Source: Lytechinus pictus (taxonomy: Eukaryota > Echinodermata > Echinoidea > Temnopleuroida > Toxopneustidae). Taken from it: a stretch of 64,000 nt of DNA. The notes below the pieces were generated by a model. That model was not told where the DNA came from. It ran no database searches and saw only the letters and a program-made list of their open reading frames with translations. Numbering within the stretch: the first letter of the stretch is position 1; each line of letters opens with the position of its first letter. Shown one piece after another: positions 43,858 through 55,057 of the stretch. The stretch is taken from NCBI RefSeq assembly GCF_037042905.1, contig NC_087249.1, forward strand, positions 14,875,901 to 14,939,900, read 5' to 3'. Position numbers and translations under genes: made by a program.

Positions 43858-46498
43858 GGCTTATTATAATCACTCGGGTCGCGTTCGCGTTCGAAATCAC
43901 TCGGGTTTTGGATTTTTGGCGATTTTTTTATTTCGATGCAATTTTTTTTCTAACGGTGTCTTCAATGGGACAAACACGCTGGGAAAATAAAATGAAATTG
44001 AAATTCTAGTTTCGTTTTAAGCCGGCAAGTACCTTAGATAAAATGCACTCGCCTACTGCTTAACATAACAAACAAACAAATCAGCCATGTGGCTCAACTA
44101 TCCTAGAATACATCCAGACTTCTACTGTTTTTATACGAGGACTCCGAGTCGGAACTTGCCATATCTGCCACATCGATATGACATCGTCATTCCCATGTGC
44201 GGACATGCATGCCTGCATGCAATGGTTTATTATAATCACTCGGGTCGCGTTCGCGTTCGAAATCACTCGGGTCGCGTTCGAAATCACTCGGGTTTTGTTT
44301 TTTTTGCGATTTTTTTTTTATTTCGATGCGATTTTTTTTCTAACGGTGTCTTCAATGGGACAAACACGCTGGGCAAATAAAATGAAATTGAAATTCTAGT
44401 TTCGTTTTAAGCCAGCAAATGCCTTAAATAAAATGCATCATCTTAAAGGCGCAAGTGCAATTAAAATGTAATAGAAGTCGCAAGCACGCGCGATGATTCG
44501 GAACATGTTATTAAAATGCTGTGGGGAGGTAACGTTTTCAAATCAATTTATTACTATCTTCAGAAATTAACTTTTGATAACCAAGAACAAATATAAAAGA
44601 AGCGGGGTCCGCTATCACCACGAGGTTGAAGAGAAGTGTCTATCATCATAAAGGAGGTAAGAGAGTAGTGCAGTGATGTCCGTCGGTAATACGACCTTTA
44701 CAAGTTCAAGGCGGCGTCCGCTATCACCACGAGGTTGAAGAGAAGATATCTATCCTCGTAAACATCGTCAGAGATAATACTGCGTCTTTCTCCCTGATTA
44801 ATGCGACCTCTAAATAGCTAGCACCTCAAAAAAATCTTGAAATATGTTCTGAACGATCACGCACTGTAACTAGATCTACGCCGATATTTTATATCCGATT
44901 TTTCCTTCAAGGGGCATGATCGAAGATTGGCAGGTGATCGCGCCGATTGTGGTAAAATCGGGTAAAATCGGGAGCCGATTTTAAAATCGGTTAATTAAAA
45001 CAGGTACAATTACGATTTTAAAATTAATTTAAAATCGATTTCCAAAATCAATTTTAAAATCGATCTAAGATAAATTTTAGATCAGTTTTAGTATTAGTTT
45101 TTAAAAGCCCATTCACATTTTTACTGATGCTGACGAAAAGTTAGTTTGGTTGTCAGAGCATTATTTGTCCTGCGTCTAAATAACTATGTCCGATCGAAGG
45201 ACCGTTTTAATTTCGGAAAGGTAGGAGAGACAGAGAGAGAGACTGATCCCCGTTCAGCTCAACGTATACGTTTGGCACGCGAGCACAAAGAAGATCAATT
45301 AAGCACATCACCTAATGCAATGTTTCGAGAATTTAGGTAGGGAATTTTTTAGGTCTCCAGTTACTTAAAACATGATATGGCCATTTTATCTATAAAATAA
45401 GACAAATTTTATGAGAAATGGACAATAGTTAAGAGCAGAATTTTAAAACGCCTATCGGAAAGATCGTCCTCAAAGCTCATTACGTATTAGACAGCTGGCA
45501 GCCGTCTGTTTCGAGTTTTTTAACATTTTTATTTCTCCTCGTACACAGACGGCTCGCTATGGTGCAACCATCATTACGGGGTTAACAATGCAAAATCCCC
45601 CAGACGGCGCTCATCGATTTTTGTCTTTATTTCATAAAAATATATGGAAAGAACTGTATCAAATAAATATTATTATTCCGTTTTGTCCTAAAATGCACAC
45701 AAAAAAGAGAAAATAAACTTAAAAGGGGAAAAACAGTAACTAATTGCTTCGGCTGTCGCGCAACTTCACTTCCCCGTTTTATTGGAACGTAATGCATAAA
45801 CATATGGCCATTGAGTCCCTGTACAGATCGAGCTAGAACTTCGGTCTCTGTATTGGTGAGTGGAGCTAATGGAGTTCAGCGGAACAACGAACATTACAGA
45901 CTGGAGACCGAAGCTTTTGGTCTAATTACGTATATATGCATTAAACCACGGATGGCTGGCTATGCATACCGCTGAATAAAATACTTTCGGACGAGCTGCA
46001 GACTGACTGGCACTGTAACGTGGGATCTAACTCGACTGGACTCACGTTACCTTGCTCCATGCTACCGATGCACGCCGTGTCCGACCGTGGCCGGGTCCCG
46101 CCTTGGGGCCATTGCATGCAGGCATACATGTCCGTACATGGGAATGACGATGTAATATCGATGTGGCAGATATGGCAAGTTCCGACTCGGAGTCCTCGTA
46201 TAAAAACAGTAGAAGTCTGGATGTATTCTAGGATAGTTGAGCCACATGGTTGATTTGCTTGTTTGTTATGTTAAGCAGTAGGCGAGTGCCTTTTATTTAA
46301 GGCACTTGCCGGCTTAAAACGAAACTAGAATTTGAATTTCATTTTATTTTCCCAGCGTGTTTGTCCCATTGAAGACACCGTTAGAAAAAAAATCGCATCG
46401 AAATAAAAAAAATCGCCAAAAATCCAAAACCCGAGTGATTTCGAACGCGACCCGAGTGATTTCGAACGCGAACGCGACCCGAGTGATTATAACAAGCC
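43858..46498. mobile_element. Foldback-like element with about 370-bp inverted repeats, 8-bp TSD
   Basis: The 2641-bp element is flanked by GTTGTTAC (43850-43857, 46499-46506). Block A shows the single unfilled site near 20250. The left arm (43858-44225) is the inverse of the right arm (46109-46498). Both tips carry CpG-rich subrepeats of CACTCGGGTCGCGTTCG. A second partial copy of the left arm follows at 44226-44450. The interior holds a two-copy direct repeat (44607/44715, period 108), AAATCG-rich DNA (44950-45100) and a nested hairpin-ended element (45488-45924). No transposase is seen. The 8-bp duplication would fit hAT-type integration, but the tips match no family I know. Confidence 0.85.
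45488..45924. mobile_element. Non-autonomous hairpin-ended transposon, 9-bp TSD (copy 2)
   Basis: This is the second copy of the element at 10201-10645, 437 bp, again TAGAC to GTCTA. ATTACGTAT flanks it as a perfect 9-bp duplication (45479-45487, 45925-45933). Both end hairpins are preserved. It is nested in the foldback-like element. Confidence 0.9.
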
Positions 46499-46749
46499 GT
46501 TGTTACACCAGGAAATTCGGTAGCCTCGTAAGGTTCGCAAATTTAAACTTTGTTTAAATGGGAAGGGGGCACAAAATGATCAATAGATGATTCGATCGTG
46601 AACTAACGTTCCCCTACCTACCGCCTCCAACAAAACCATCTTTAATTCCTAAATTCCACATTGACGAGAAGAGTAAATTGCTGATGCTACTTAAAAACCC
46701 CGACATAGTTTCTCAGTATCCAGGAATATGATTTTGTGTTATATGTATT

Positions 46750-46893
46750 GGTGATGGCTGTAGCGAAGAATGGGCAGTCGTGTAGCAGCTGCCTTTAAAG
46801 AGACAGCTGCGACTGGAGTTGGAGGTTGATCATCAGGACCATGACTGGGTACAGAATGCTGTAATGAGTTGGTAGACTGATTGATGGATCTGG
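46750..46893 (-). pseudogene. Relic of the last exon of the membrane-protein gene
   Basis: This aligns with the 3' half of the last exon (20426-20560 in block A) with several indels and substitutions that break the frame. The similarity stops at 46893. The main exon is missing from this copy. Confidence 0.7.
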
Positions 46894-46904
46894 GTTAACA
46901 TATT

Positions 46905-47530
46905 GATTCATGCGCGAAGCGCGAGCTAATATTTTGAATTTCTGACCTGAAACCAGGGGAGCGTTTCATGAAGGGACTTTGTCTGACAAGTTCTGTTTTA
47001 TCCGACAATTACCATAGTAACCATGGTAACAGTACCTCTCAGCCAATCAGAATTAAGGAAAGATGTCAGATCTGACAACTTGTCGGACAAAAATGTTGAT
47101 GAAACGCTCCCCAGGGCTCCGTAACACAAAGATTAGCGATCAATCGTTAAATGAATTGACCAATCAAGATCAATGTTACACGCGCATTTGTCGCAAAATA
47201 TATATTCAATATATATTTGCTATTCATCGCAAACCTTTGTGTTACGGCCTGTTTGTTATCACGAACAAAATGCGTATCTCACTAAAAATTAATCCGAGCG
47301 CGAAGGTGTGATGAAATAATTAACATACATACCTGAAAAGAGCTATATTAATGACTATTTGCAGTGACTCATGAACAAAATGTATATCTCTTTAATCAAA
47401 ACATGCGAGCGCGAAGCGTGAGCTGAAATTATTTGAGATTCTGATTGAAAACTGGAAATGTGTACCACCTTTGCAATCATAAATAGGATTGGTATCTTAT
47501 CAAACAACTAATGCGAGCACAAAACTCGAT
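46905..47530. repeat. GCGCGAAGCGCGAGC-type repeats with two adjoining MITEs
   Basis: Degenerate copies of a phrase like GCGCGAAGCGTGAGCTGAA occur near 46911, 47294, 47404 and 47512. Between them sit two short inverted-repeat units that nearly touch. The first (about 46958-47112) begins GGGGAGCGTTTCATGAA and ends with the matching inverse. The second (about 47115-47250) has CCGTAACACAAAG at one end and CTTTGTGTTACGG at the other. No coding content is seen. Confidence 0.65.
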
Positions 47531-47662
47531 CTAAGTTTTTTTAAAGTTAGATTTAATTTCCCTCCCCAACAGAAGCAAGTTTATATTATAGTTAATTAAG
47601 TCTATCTCACAAAATTGTATCGAACCTAAATCATTTCTCCAATCACTTGGAATTGCATGATA

Positions 47663-48207
47663 TATTTAACCTATTGTAAACAAATGATCACTTCCCATAC
47701 CAAGGTTAAAAAAGTATGCGACTGGTTTAACATATCCATTGTCAATGATATGTTTCACCTTAATTAACCCTCGTTTTAATAAATCTTTATCAAATATCAT
47801 CTTATTTTCTATACAAATATTCTTATTATTAAAAATGATTGGATTTTTAGAACCATTGAAATGTCTTAAATTATCGATCTCTTGCCAAGCATCTAGCATT
47901 TCCAAATAATACGATGGAATCTTCAACTTACTTTTTATCTTTTTCATTTCATAATCACATAGAAAAATTAACCTTTCTCCAACTGAACTTAGGGAATAAT
48001 AACAAATAACTTCCACCCCAGATTTCTTTCTCCATACAAAAGTCTTTTTACCCATATAATACGCTGCGTTCTAACAAATATTTCAAAATTTATCATTTTA
48101 ACCCCACCACAATAATACTTCTGATACATAATTTTTCTTTTAATACGATCTTTCCCTCCCCATATAAAATCAAATGATAATTTGATTTTATACACCCACA
48201 TACACAC
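47663..48207 (-). pseudogene. L1/Tx1-like LINE fragment (C-terminal ORF2)
   Basis: Minus-strand frames read FIWGGKDRIKRKIMYQKYYCGG and MINFEIFVRTQRIIWVKRLL, then after a frame change DAWQEIDN and NPIIFNNKNI. This order is typical of the C-terminal region of L1/Tx1-type ORF2 proteins, distinct from the CR1-like elements elsewhere in the window. The frame is broken at least once and both ends are missing. Confidence 0.65.
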
Positions 48208-48516
48208 ACACGCTATTTCACTCTCCTGTTAATCCTCTCTTTTATATTAGCTGTGCACATACAATTCAAAATTTACATTTTTCATCCTAAAACAAAACCG
48301 AAACGAAAAGGATCTTTGCTAGTCAACAAAATGTTTGAAAGAAATTTATTTCAATATTATTTATGTTTCAATAAAAAGACTGAGTAAATTGGTTTCTACG
48401 TGTTAGTTTGATATTAACTATAAACTAAGTACATGATTTAGTGTGATTTTAGTCAAATTCCCTGTACAATGTTAAACACAAATTAAATGTTTTTTTTTTG
48501 TTGTTGTTGGGGGGGG

Positions 48517-48531
48517 GGGGGGGGGCCATGA
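48517..48531. repeat. Poly-G tract
   Basis: A run of about 14 G. Similar tracts lie near 4975, 5040, 13626, 21083, 35740, 40457, 40854 and 55730. Confidence 0.85.
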
Positions 48532-48754
48532 ACTGTAAACAAAGAATAAAGATTGGAATGACAACAGCAAAACTTAAGAGTAACCTTCCATTGATCAATC
48601 TAATCACTAAAACTCTCGAGTTGTTTTAGTTCATGGTAATTTGTCTGTGTACATAAAAAATCAATTCGCCATCGAACCCATTCTGATTTTATAAAAGGAC
48701 GAAGTTTATTTGCTTATCTAAGTAATGTTCAAATGTTAAGAAATTAACGAAATA

Positions 48755-49640
48755 GATGAAATAGATAGATAGATAAGAAAAGATAAGATAGATAAAATAA
48801 ATAAGATAGATTAGATAGATAGATATTTATTCGTCTTTCTTTCTGCACATATATTTTGTCTTAATAAGTGTGATTTCACATTCTACAAATGCGAATCAAT
48901 CATAAACCGTTGTTTCAGTAGAAAAAGGAAACACAGCAAATAACGAATTACGTATTGAACGTACAAGGAGAACCCCTAAAAGGCAGGGCTTGTAAGGCTA
49001 GGGTCTCCTTTGTTTCAAGTAAATGACTAAATAGTATTCAGTGTATACATGTAATATCTCTAAAACTAGAAAAAAAACTACTAAAAAACAACCAAGAAAA
49101 CAAACTTAAACTAATCAATTACAAAAACACACAAAAAAGAATAGAGTAAATCGCTTGAATATACCATTTTTAAGTCTAATAAACTAACAACAATAAAATT
49201 AAGTGATATATGATGGAAGAAGAATAAAACATGCTAAGGTGAAAGAAACACAAGAAAAGAATACAAAAGGAAAAAACGGGCTGACCCTCTGCAGAAGAAT
49301 CCAGTTAGACAAGATACAAGAAAAATAGATACTGATATATCATAACATTCTCCTGTCTTCTGTACACTTTTTATAGGCTCCAAAAGTAAAAAAAAACAGT
49401 ATAAAAAAGCATATCTTAACCTAGAGCGACTCACAAATAACAATTAAGAAGATAACCTTTAAGTACACGCTGAAAAGTATATATGCTTACCGATTTTTTT
49501 TATATTTGAATTGAGAGAATTCCAGAACCTGGGTCCAGTACTTACAACTGCCCTAAAAGCAAAGCTTGTACGTAACTTTGGTAAGTGGAATGCAGAAGCA
49601 TTTCGTGTATAAGGTAATGATCATTGTTAGTGATCAGTAA
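48755..49640 (-). mobile_element. LINE 3' end with GATA-type tail
   Basis: A GATA/TAGA microsatellite (about 48755-48826) forms the tail of a minus-strand LINE 3' region. Near 49500-49560 the minus strand codes for a typical CR1/L2 C-terminal phrase (LDPGSGILSIQ-like), with stops. The part between looks like a 3' UTR. Confidence 0.5.
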
Positions 49641-49854
49641 CATTTTGAGAGAGACAAGTGTTAGCTTTATTGAAGAATAAGTCAGATGCTTAACTATGTA
49701 AATAGTTTAAATTGAGTTAGAACGTGCATCTGATCACCAGTTGCATATCATGTGAATTAATCATAGCGGGGAACTTGCATTATAATATGCAGCATTCATA
49801 TCGCGCTTAATATAAATGATTTTAAGCGCTCCATACTATTACACCGGCTCTATA

Positions 49855-50220
49855 ATGACATGTGCTCGTATAATACCCCTTTCATAAACCCAATAAAACC
49901 TATCCTCCAATTAGCCGCCTAAGAGTAATGCGGATAATTCAATAAAAATTGCGTTCACAAACTCCGAAAATTATCCGCATTATTTTTACGAGCGCCCGTC
50001 CTGAAAAAGGCGGATAATCGTCATGACAACTGGACACGTCCCCTCCGATGCGGTTGTGTTGGAAAAGGGTGACCTTGTGACCGCACCATGGCAATTATCC
50101 GCATTATTTGGAAATACGTTCATAAACTCAAAATCTTGTCCCGATGCCGCTATTATGCGGATAATAGCAGCATCAGAATAATGCGGATAACTCTTGTCCT
50201 CCTCTGATTTTACGACCAAA
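49855..50220. repeat. Cluster of ATAATGCGGATAA motifs (MITE-like)
   Basis: Six copies of a motif close to AATAATGCGGATAATT or its complement occur between 49926 and 50190, in both orientations. The outer parts contain CATAAAC phrases, suggesting a MITE. No gene is seen. Confidence 0.6.
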
Positions 50221-50293
50221 TTATGCTGCTATTATTTTCCCTGTATAACCACCAAATTCCTCTGCAGGCGTAAATAACATTGTTGCCAGTATA

Positions 50294-50490
50294 ATGAACC
50301 AAGTGAATACTCATGCAATTGTAATTAGAGACTTTAACTGTGACATGAGCTCTGCCAAGAGTGATTCATGGTCAACCATCTTACAATCAATTATGTCAGG
50401 GTTATCATTTTATCAACTTATTGACCAGCCCTCTACGGAAACACTTTCTTCTGAAACAATAATAGACGTGATATTTTGTACTGGTCTGGA
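50294..50490 (+). pseudogene. LINE endonuclease fragment
   Basis: The frame reads HAIVIRDFNCDM, LIDQPSTETLSSETIIDVIF, matching the GDFN-to-DxIF section of APE-type LINE endonucleases, with Gly of GDFN changed to Arg. It is short and isolated. Confidence 0.65.
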
Positions 50491-50559
50491 AAAGACACAA
50501 TATATTATATATATTATAGTATATTATATTATTATATTTGCATTTGAGCGCAGCTTTAG

Positions 50560-50990
50560 ATGGCGTAGTCTTTTCTAGTAGCACACGGTCCAGGGGAATT
50601 TTCGTCACTGCTCCGAGTTAAAGAATAGACCTTTCCCGTGATCCCAGAGTAGCAGTGAAGGAAAGCATCCTGCCAGGCATTAATAACCATATACGGACGT
50701 CACTGCTGAAGAAGTGCAAGTGCACTGGTTGGTGGTGAGACATTTCCTTTTCAAACGCCGCAAGGCCAACCGGTTTACGACCGTGCTGCACTGGTCGTCA
50801 TCCGCCCTTTATGCATCACCAAGATGTGCCTCAGTGTTCCCAGTGAGAGACTTCTGTCCGGAAGTTCCTCTTGGTGTCGCCAGAGGTTAGGATGAAATCA
50901 AAGTCGACTTGACGGATGGCTAATTACACCGGAAGATTGGACAGGAGCCGTAGGATGCATTCCCACTGTGCTGGCGTGTATTTCGCCACC
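50560..50990. other. Intergenic, GC-richer, nothing recognised
   Basis: The base composition is less AT-rich than the surroundings. No clear frame or repeat is present. It adjoins the possible exon below on its 3' side and could include its 3' UTR. Confidence 0.35.
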
Positions 50991-51007
50991 TATTTTGAAT
51001 GGATCCG

Positions 51008-51224
51008 TTAGGCAAATTTCCGATTGGAGTCAATTATTTGGCCCAAAACCTCTTCTTCGAAATCCAGATGGGAGAAGTTCAAAGGATCACAATAAATAAG
51101 AGCTCCGCCAGTTATGGGTAGATACATGTAGTGGTCCGTGTCACGGTCTTGGAGCATTACTCGGCGCACATCTTGGGTTCCTGACGCGGAATTGGTCAGC
51201 TTACCATGATATCTAAGCAAATAT
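51008..51224 (-). CDS. Possible terminal exon of an unrecognised gene
   Basis: A strong 3' splice site (GTTTTTCAG, exon edge 51224) opens into a frame of about 72 residues. It starts YLLRYHGKLTNSASG, includes DVRRVMLQDRDTDHYMYLP, and ends at TAA (51008-51010). The composition looks protein-like and unlike the transposon fragments nearby. No family is recognised and no upstream exon was found, so it could also be a broken gene piece. Confidence 0.4.
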
Positions 51225-51469
51225 CTGAAAAACAACACTATATATATATAATTTTTTTTTTTTGGGGGGGGCTGAAATAGGCACATGTATACTCTCCAAT
51301 CTGATGATGAAAGAGTACTGAGAAAAAAAATATTTTTGAGCGGCTCTGAAAAAAATCATAAAATGCCTAATATCTCAACTTGTGCAAAATGTGATATTAC
51401 GTTTTCCATTGGGAGGCAGACTAGCAGGTCTTAGGTTAGTGTTAGAAGAAGTCTAAGACTAACCTAAGA

Positions 51470-51650
51470 ATGAGTGGGCTCTGCAATCTCTGCCTTGAAG
51501 AGAAGTACATCATTATCACCAATAGCAAAAAGTGCCTCAACAAAAGATCAGAAATAATATCAAAGTGCCGCCATAGACACCGGCCAAGACCCCCAGAAAA
51601 CCAATCAGGTGTGACGACCCATCGCAGCACGCAGACACAACCAAGTCGTC
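51470..51650 (+). pseudogene. Penelope-like GIY-YIG endonuclease fragment (2)
   Basis: The frame reads SGLCNLCLEEKYIII, LNKRSEIISKCRHR, the same C-terminal signature as the fragment at 29176-29494 but a different sequence, so a different lineage or older copy. The 5' part of the domain is absent. A hammerhead ribozyme follows immediately. Confidence 0.7.
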
Positions 51651-51656
51651 AAATCA

Positions 51657-51717
51657 TCAGTCTGCCTGAAGATCGCCGAAAGTGTGAAACCGTCGCGACG
51701 GTAGTAGACCGAACTGA
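51657..51717 (+). ncRNA. Hammerhead ribozyme candidate, type I, long helix III
   Basis: Helix I pairs TCAG (51657-51660) with CTGA (51714-51717) and TCTGC (51661-51665) with GTAGA (51704-51708), with a one-sided loop between. The core is CTGAAGA (51666-51672), which satisfies the CTGANGA consensus. Helix II is weak: CGC/GTG around 51674-51684. GAAA lies at 51686-51689. Helix III pairs ACCGTC with GACGGT (51689-51702), and the predicted cleavage follows GTA (51703). The weak helix II, without the usual G-C closing pair, lowers confidence. Confidence 0.65.
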
Positions 51718-51783
51718 CCAAGGTATGAATATATATATGCTCTGCCCCGGCATTGAGCACTTTTTGGAAACCTCAACCAATCC

Positions 51784-51854
<71 letters not shown>
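51784..51854. repeat. TA then GA microsatellite
   Basis: About 28 bases of TA are followed by about 43 bases of GA, directly between two Penelope-like parts. Confidence 0.95.
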
Positions 51855-51858
<4 letters not shown>

Positions 51859-51859
51859 A

Positions 51860-52260
51860 CATCTTCATGAGATAATACATTAAGTTCCAACGAAAACTTT
51901 ATTCCAATGTATATTCCAATTTTTCGACTCAACACCACGTCTTCTTCAGGGATACAAAACTCACAATGACATGGTTCATTCATGATTGTGGTGGTCATGG
52001 ATACTCGCGGTTATAGAAAAACATAATAATAATAATAATAATAAAAATAATAATAATAAGCACCAAAAGGCGCCGACTGTAAAAGTTAAGCGTAAGTGAG
52101 GAAATTATTATGCCATAATCAATTGAAATTGACGCAACCACATTCATGAATATTGTTAGCAACGAATCCAGTTCGGTACCTAGAGCTCTGACAGATTCAG
52201 CCAGTTGAACGATAGAATCACAAATTGACAAATGAATATGGTCAGGTAAGTAGTGCCTAT
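51860..52260 (-). mobile_element. Probable terminal region of a Penelope-like element
   Basis: On the minus strand there is CCCTGAAGAAGACG, then GTCGAAAAATTGG and AATAAAGTTTTCG. This order is common near the termini of Penelope-like retroelements. An AAT microsatellite lies at 52024-52060. It may be the partner end of the fragment at 51470 in opposite orientation. Confidence 0.4.
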
Positions 52261-52399
52261 GTCTAGGAGAAATAATGAATAGAGATTGCTTTTGTTCAAG
52301 AGTGACTTATTTCTTACCATCCATTCATTAACTTCTCGAAGTAATTTCTACATCAACGAAAAAAAAAGCATTGCGAAAATTAGCTAGGAATTTGGGATC

Positions 52400-52800
52400 A
52401 AATGAAGTTGTCTTATAAACAAAGTGAAGAGTAGAGGTCCTAATTCAGAACCCTGAAGAGCTCCGTATGGCAAATTAACCCTCTACGATATTTGGTAACC
52501 AATTGACACTCTTCATGATCCAAATACGACCTAAACCAATTATGTACAGTATTAAGAAAAAAAATCAGCGTGTAAACTATTCAAAAGTAAGTTGTGATCA
52601 ATGGTGCCCAAGGCCGACTGCAGGTCAAGCATGACCATAAAATGGCGTTTATCCATTGATAACAACAATTCTGTAACCGATAACATTATTGACCCGAAGT
52701 AAAGCCGATTCTGTGCAATGAATAGCTTTATAAGCAGATGGTAGTTTTTCGTACAGATTACAACGATCCAGAAGCGCCAATAATTATACTTCTTGATGTA
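52400..52800 (-). pseudogene. LINE reverse-transcriptase fragment
   Basis: Minus-strand frames read VMLDLQSALGTIDHNLL (near 52650-52600) and GALQGSELGPLLF (near 52470-52430), decayed forms of the DLSxAFDTIDH and GVPQGSxLGPLLF motifs. Frames shift between them. Confidence 0.7.
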
Positions 52801-53089
52801 ATTCTAACAGTATTACAAACATTTTTAAAGAGATAAAGAGATGACGATCAGAAATACATAAAACCAAGTAAATACAAAGCACAGTGAAAGTGTGATACTG
52901 ATGATTATTGCGAATTATTCTTGAAAACATTGTGAAATTACTAATTAACATTGTATTTGGCCAGCCAAGAAAGATCTCTACTTAGGCCAAACTGAAAACT
53001 TCTGCTATGACTTGTGGCTCGTAGCTCAGAAAGTTTCCGCTCATTCCCGGTTCTTATGATAAAGAAATACTAACGTTATTGACCCTAAA

Positions 53090-53870
53090 TGATCTTTGAT
53101 ATTGATCACGTGACCAGAAACTCGTGCAAAATGATCAGTGATACTTGATTACCCTAGTGTTCAAGTTGTATACGATAGATCCATTTCAAAGTGGTTATGG
53201 ATTTAAAAGTTCTTCATCCAATTACATAAACTCGTGCAAGATAATACATGTAATAAGTAATACTTGCTTACCCGTTTGTCCCAGTTTCATGAAATAGGTC
53301 CGTATAACCTTGGTTAGGAATTAAATGCTGACACGCCCAACATGGTCAAAGTTCATTGACCCTAAACAACTTTTTACCTTCATCATGCTACCTTAAAGTC
53401 ATGAAATACGATCAGTGATACTTGCTTACCCTAATGTTCGATTTTATGAACTTAATCTTTAAACTTTAAAAGTTAGGCTAACATTCTAAAAAATATCTCA
53501 GCCTGGTCTGAGATTATTGTAACTAGATGACATTTGACCTTTAAATGCTTAATCATGTGACATGAAACTCAAGCTAGTAGATCACTGACACCTGATCCAA
53601 GAATGTCATGGTAACATTAAGTTTCATGAACTAGATCCATAAACTTTCAGACTTACGATGATACTTCGAAAAATTAACATTAACTAAGATTTCAATGTTG
53701 ATTACCACACCTGGTCAAAGTTTATCGACCCTGAGCTTTGACCTTGGTCATGTGACTTGAAACCCATGGAGGACGATCAGTGATAACTGTTTACCATTAT
53801 GTCCAAGTTTCATTAAAATAGGTGCATATACTTTCTATGATGAAATTTTGATGAAATTAAAAGAAAAAAA
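53090..53870. repeat. Degenerate tandem repeat, about 120-180 bp units
   Basis: About five units carry variants of GTGACCTGAAACTCATGCAAG followed by GATCAGTGATACTTG (near 53105, 53225, 53395, 53565, 53745), then AAGTTTCATGAACTAG-like text. The spacing is 120 to 180 bp. The unit also occurs at 38820-39020, left of block C. No coding content is seen. Confidence 0.75.
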
Positions 53871-55057
53871 TCAAAGGTGACGACGCCACAGTCGCTTCCG
53901 CCGTCGGTAACACGGCGCCTGTAGTCTCGCTGTTCTAGGCAGGCAAGACAAAAATGGGAAACGCTTGAAATTCATTGATGTAATAAGATCTGATCAGAAT
54001 GTATAGTTACCAAGATATTCACAATATCAGCTTCATTGGACAAAATTGCATAAATATTTTCATGTTCAGTCACCATGCCTCCTCGTAAACGTATAATTGC
54101 CACGTCTATTCAGCTGTACAGTGCTCGACCGTCGGTTAAAAAGTCTTAATATTTCTGGTGTAAATACCGAAATTCCTTACAAAAACACCCCATCACTGGA
54201 TTGCTTTATCGTAGGCATTTGACTGTGTTTTAGGTTATAAATGCTGGTTTGTAATGTTGCCTAGCACCCCGGCCGTAGTACACTTCAGTAGATCGATCCA
54301 TGATAGGTCCATGATCGATCAACACAAGTTCTCAATTCTGTGGTAAAATAAGGTCAAAACGCTCATCAGGTTGCAATTTTTGTAAAAAATTATTAGCTAT
54401 TTGAGGAATTGCCTCATTCATCAGGCTCAGGGGGTCGAAAATAGATTAAGCTAATCAGTACAAACCTGAATCTATCTAAAAAGACCCATTTTCATTTTGT
54501 TTGGTTGCCATGTCCCTGGTGCAGGCCAACTTTCCATGCCTATCGATCCGATAAATCTTTCGCCATCACCACAGTAATTTTTATTATCATTATCATTATT
54601 ATTATCATTTATTCGGCAAAGGAAATTACAAAAAACGCAATAAATTTCAGCATAAAGAATACAAGATAAAAATATCAACCACTGGAACGCCATGGACAGA
54701 AGAAATTAACCAAATCAGAGGCATAACCTAAAGCCTTCTGCCCCAATTCAAATGGTTGATTCACAATCTACATTATAATGTAAAGTAAACAATGATAAAG
54801 TACTAGTAATGTGAAGGGATATGACATGCGAAAGGAGTATTCGAAAACAATCTCCCCGACATTCGAACTGATGGTGAATAGCTGTTGTTACACTAGGAAA
54901 TTAGGTAGCCTCTTATGGTTCGCAAATTCAACGCGGAATATTTTGTTTAAATGGGATAACGTGGGGGAAACAATCATAAATGAATCATTCGATCGTGACC
55001 TACTGAATTACTAAAGTCCATCCTGCCAAAAATGGTTCATAAGTATATTGGTGATGG

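Larger units (their letters stand above)
41855..46893. repeat. Duplicated block C, decayed third copy
   Basis: 42297-46893 aligns with the left part of blocks A and B once the two transposons 42715-43699 and 43858-46498 are removed. 41855-42296 also aligns with 54065-54435 left of block B. The divergence is clearly greater than between A and B. It ends inside the relic of the last exon of the membrane-protein gene. Confidence 0.82.

Noticed and set aside
45146-45340. A 64-residue charged frame in the foldback-like element
   Set aside because: It is short, contains GA-repeat-derived residues, and no transposase motif or homologue is recognisable.
48755-48826. GATA repeat as a CRISPR-like or regulatory array
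   Set aside because: It is a simple microsatellite in the position of a LINE tail. No spacer structure exists, and no CRISPR array is seen anywhere in the window.
51880-51960. A third hammerhead on the minus strand near CCCTGAAGAAGACG
   Set aside because: CTGAAGA and GTCGAAA are present, but helix II needs a bulge and no paired helix III with a cleavage triplet can be drawn.
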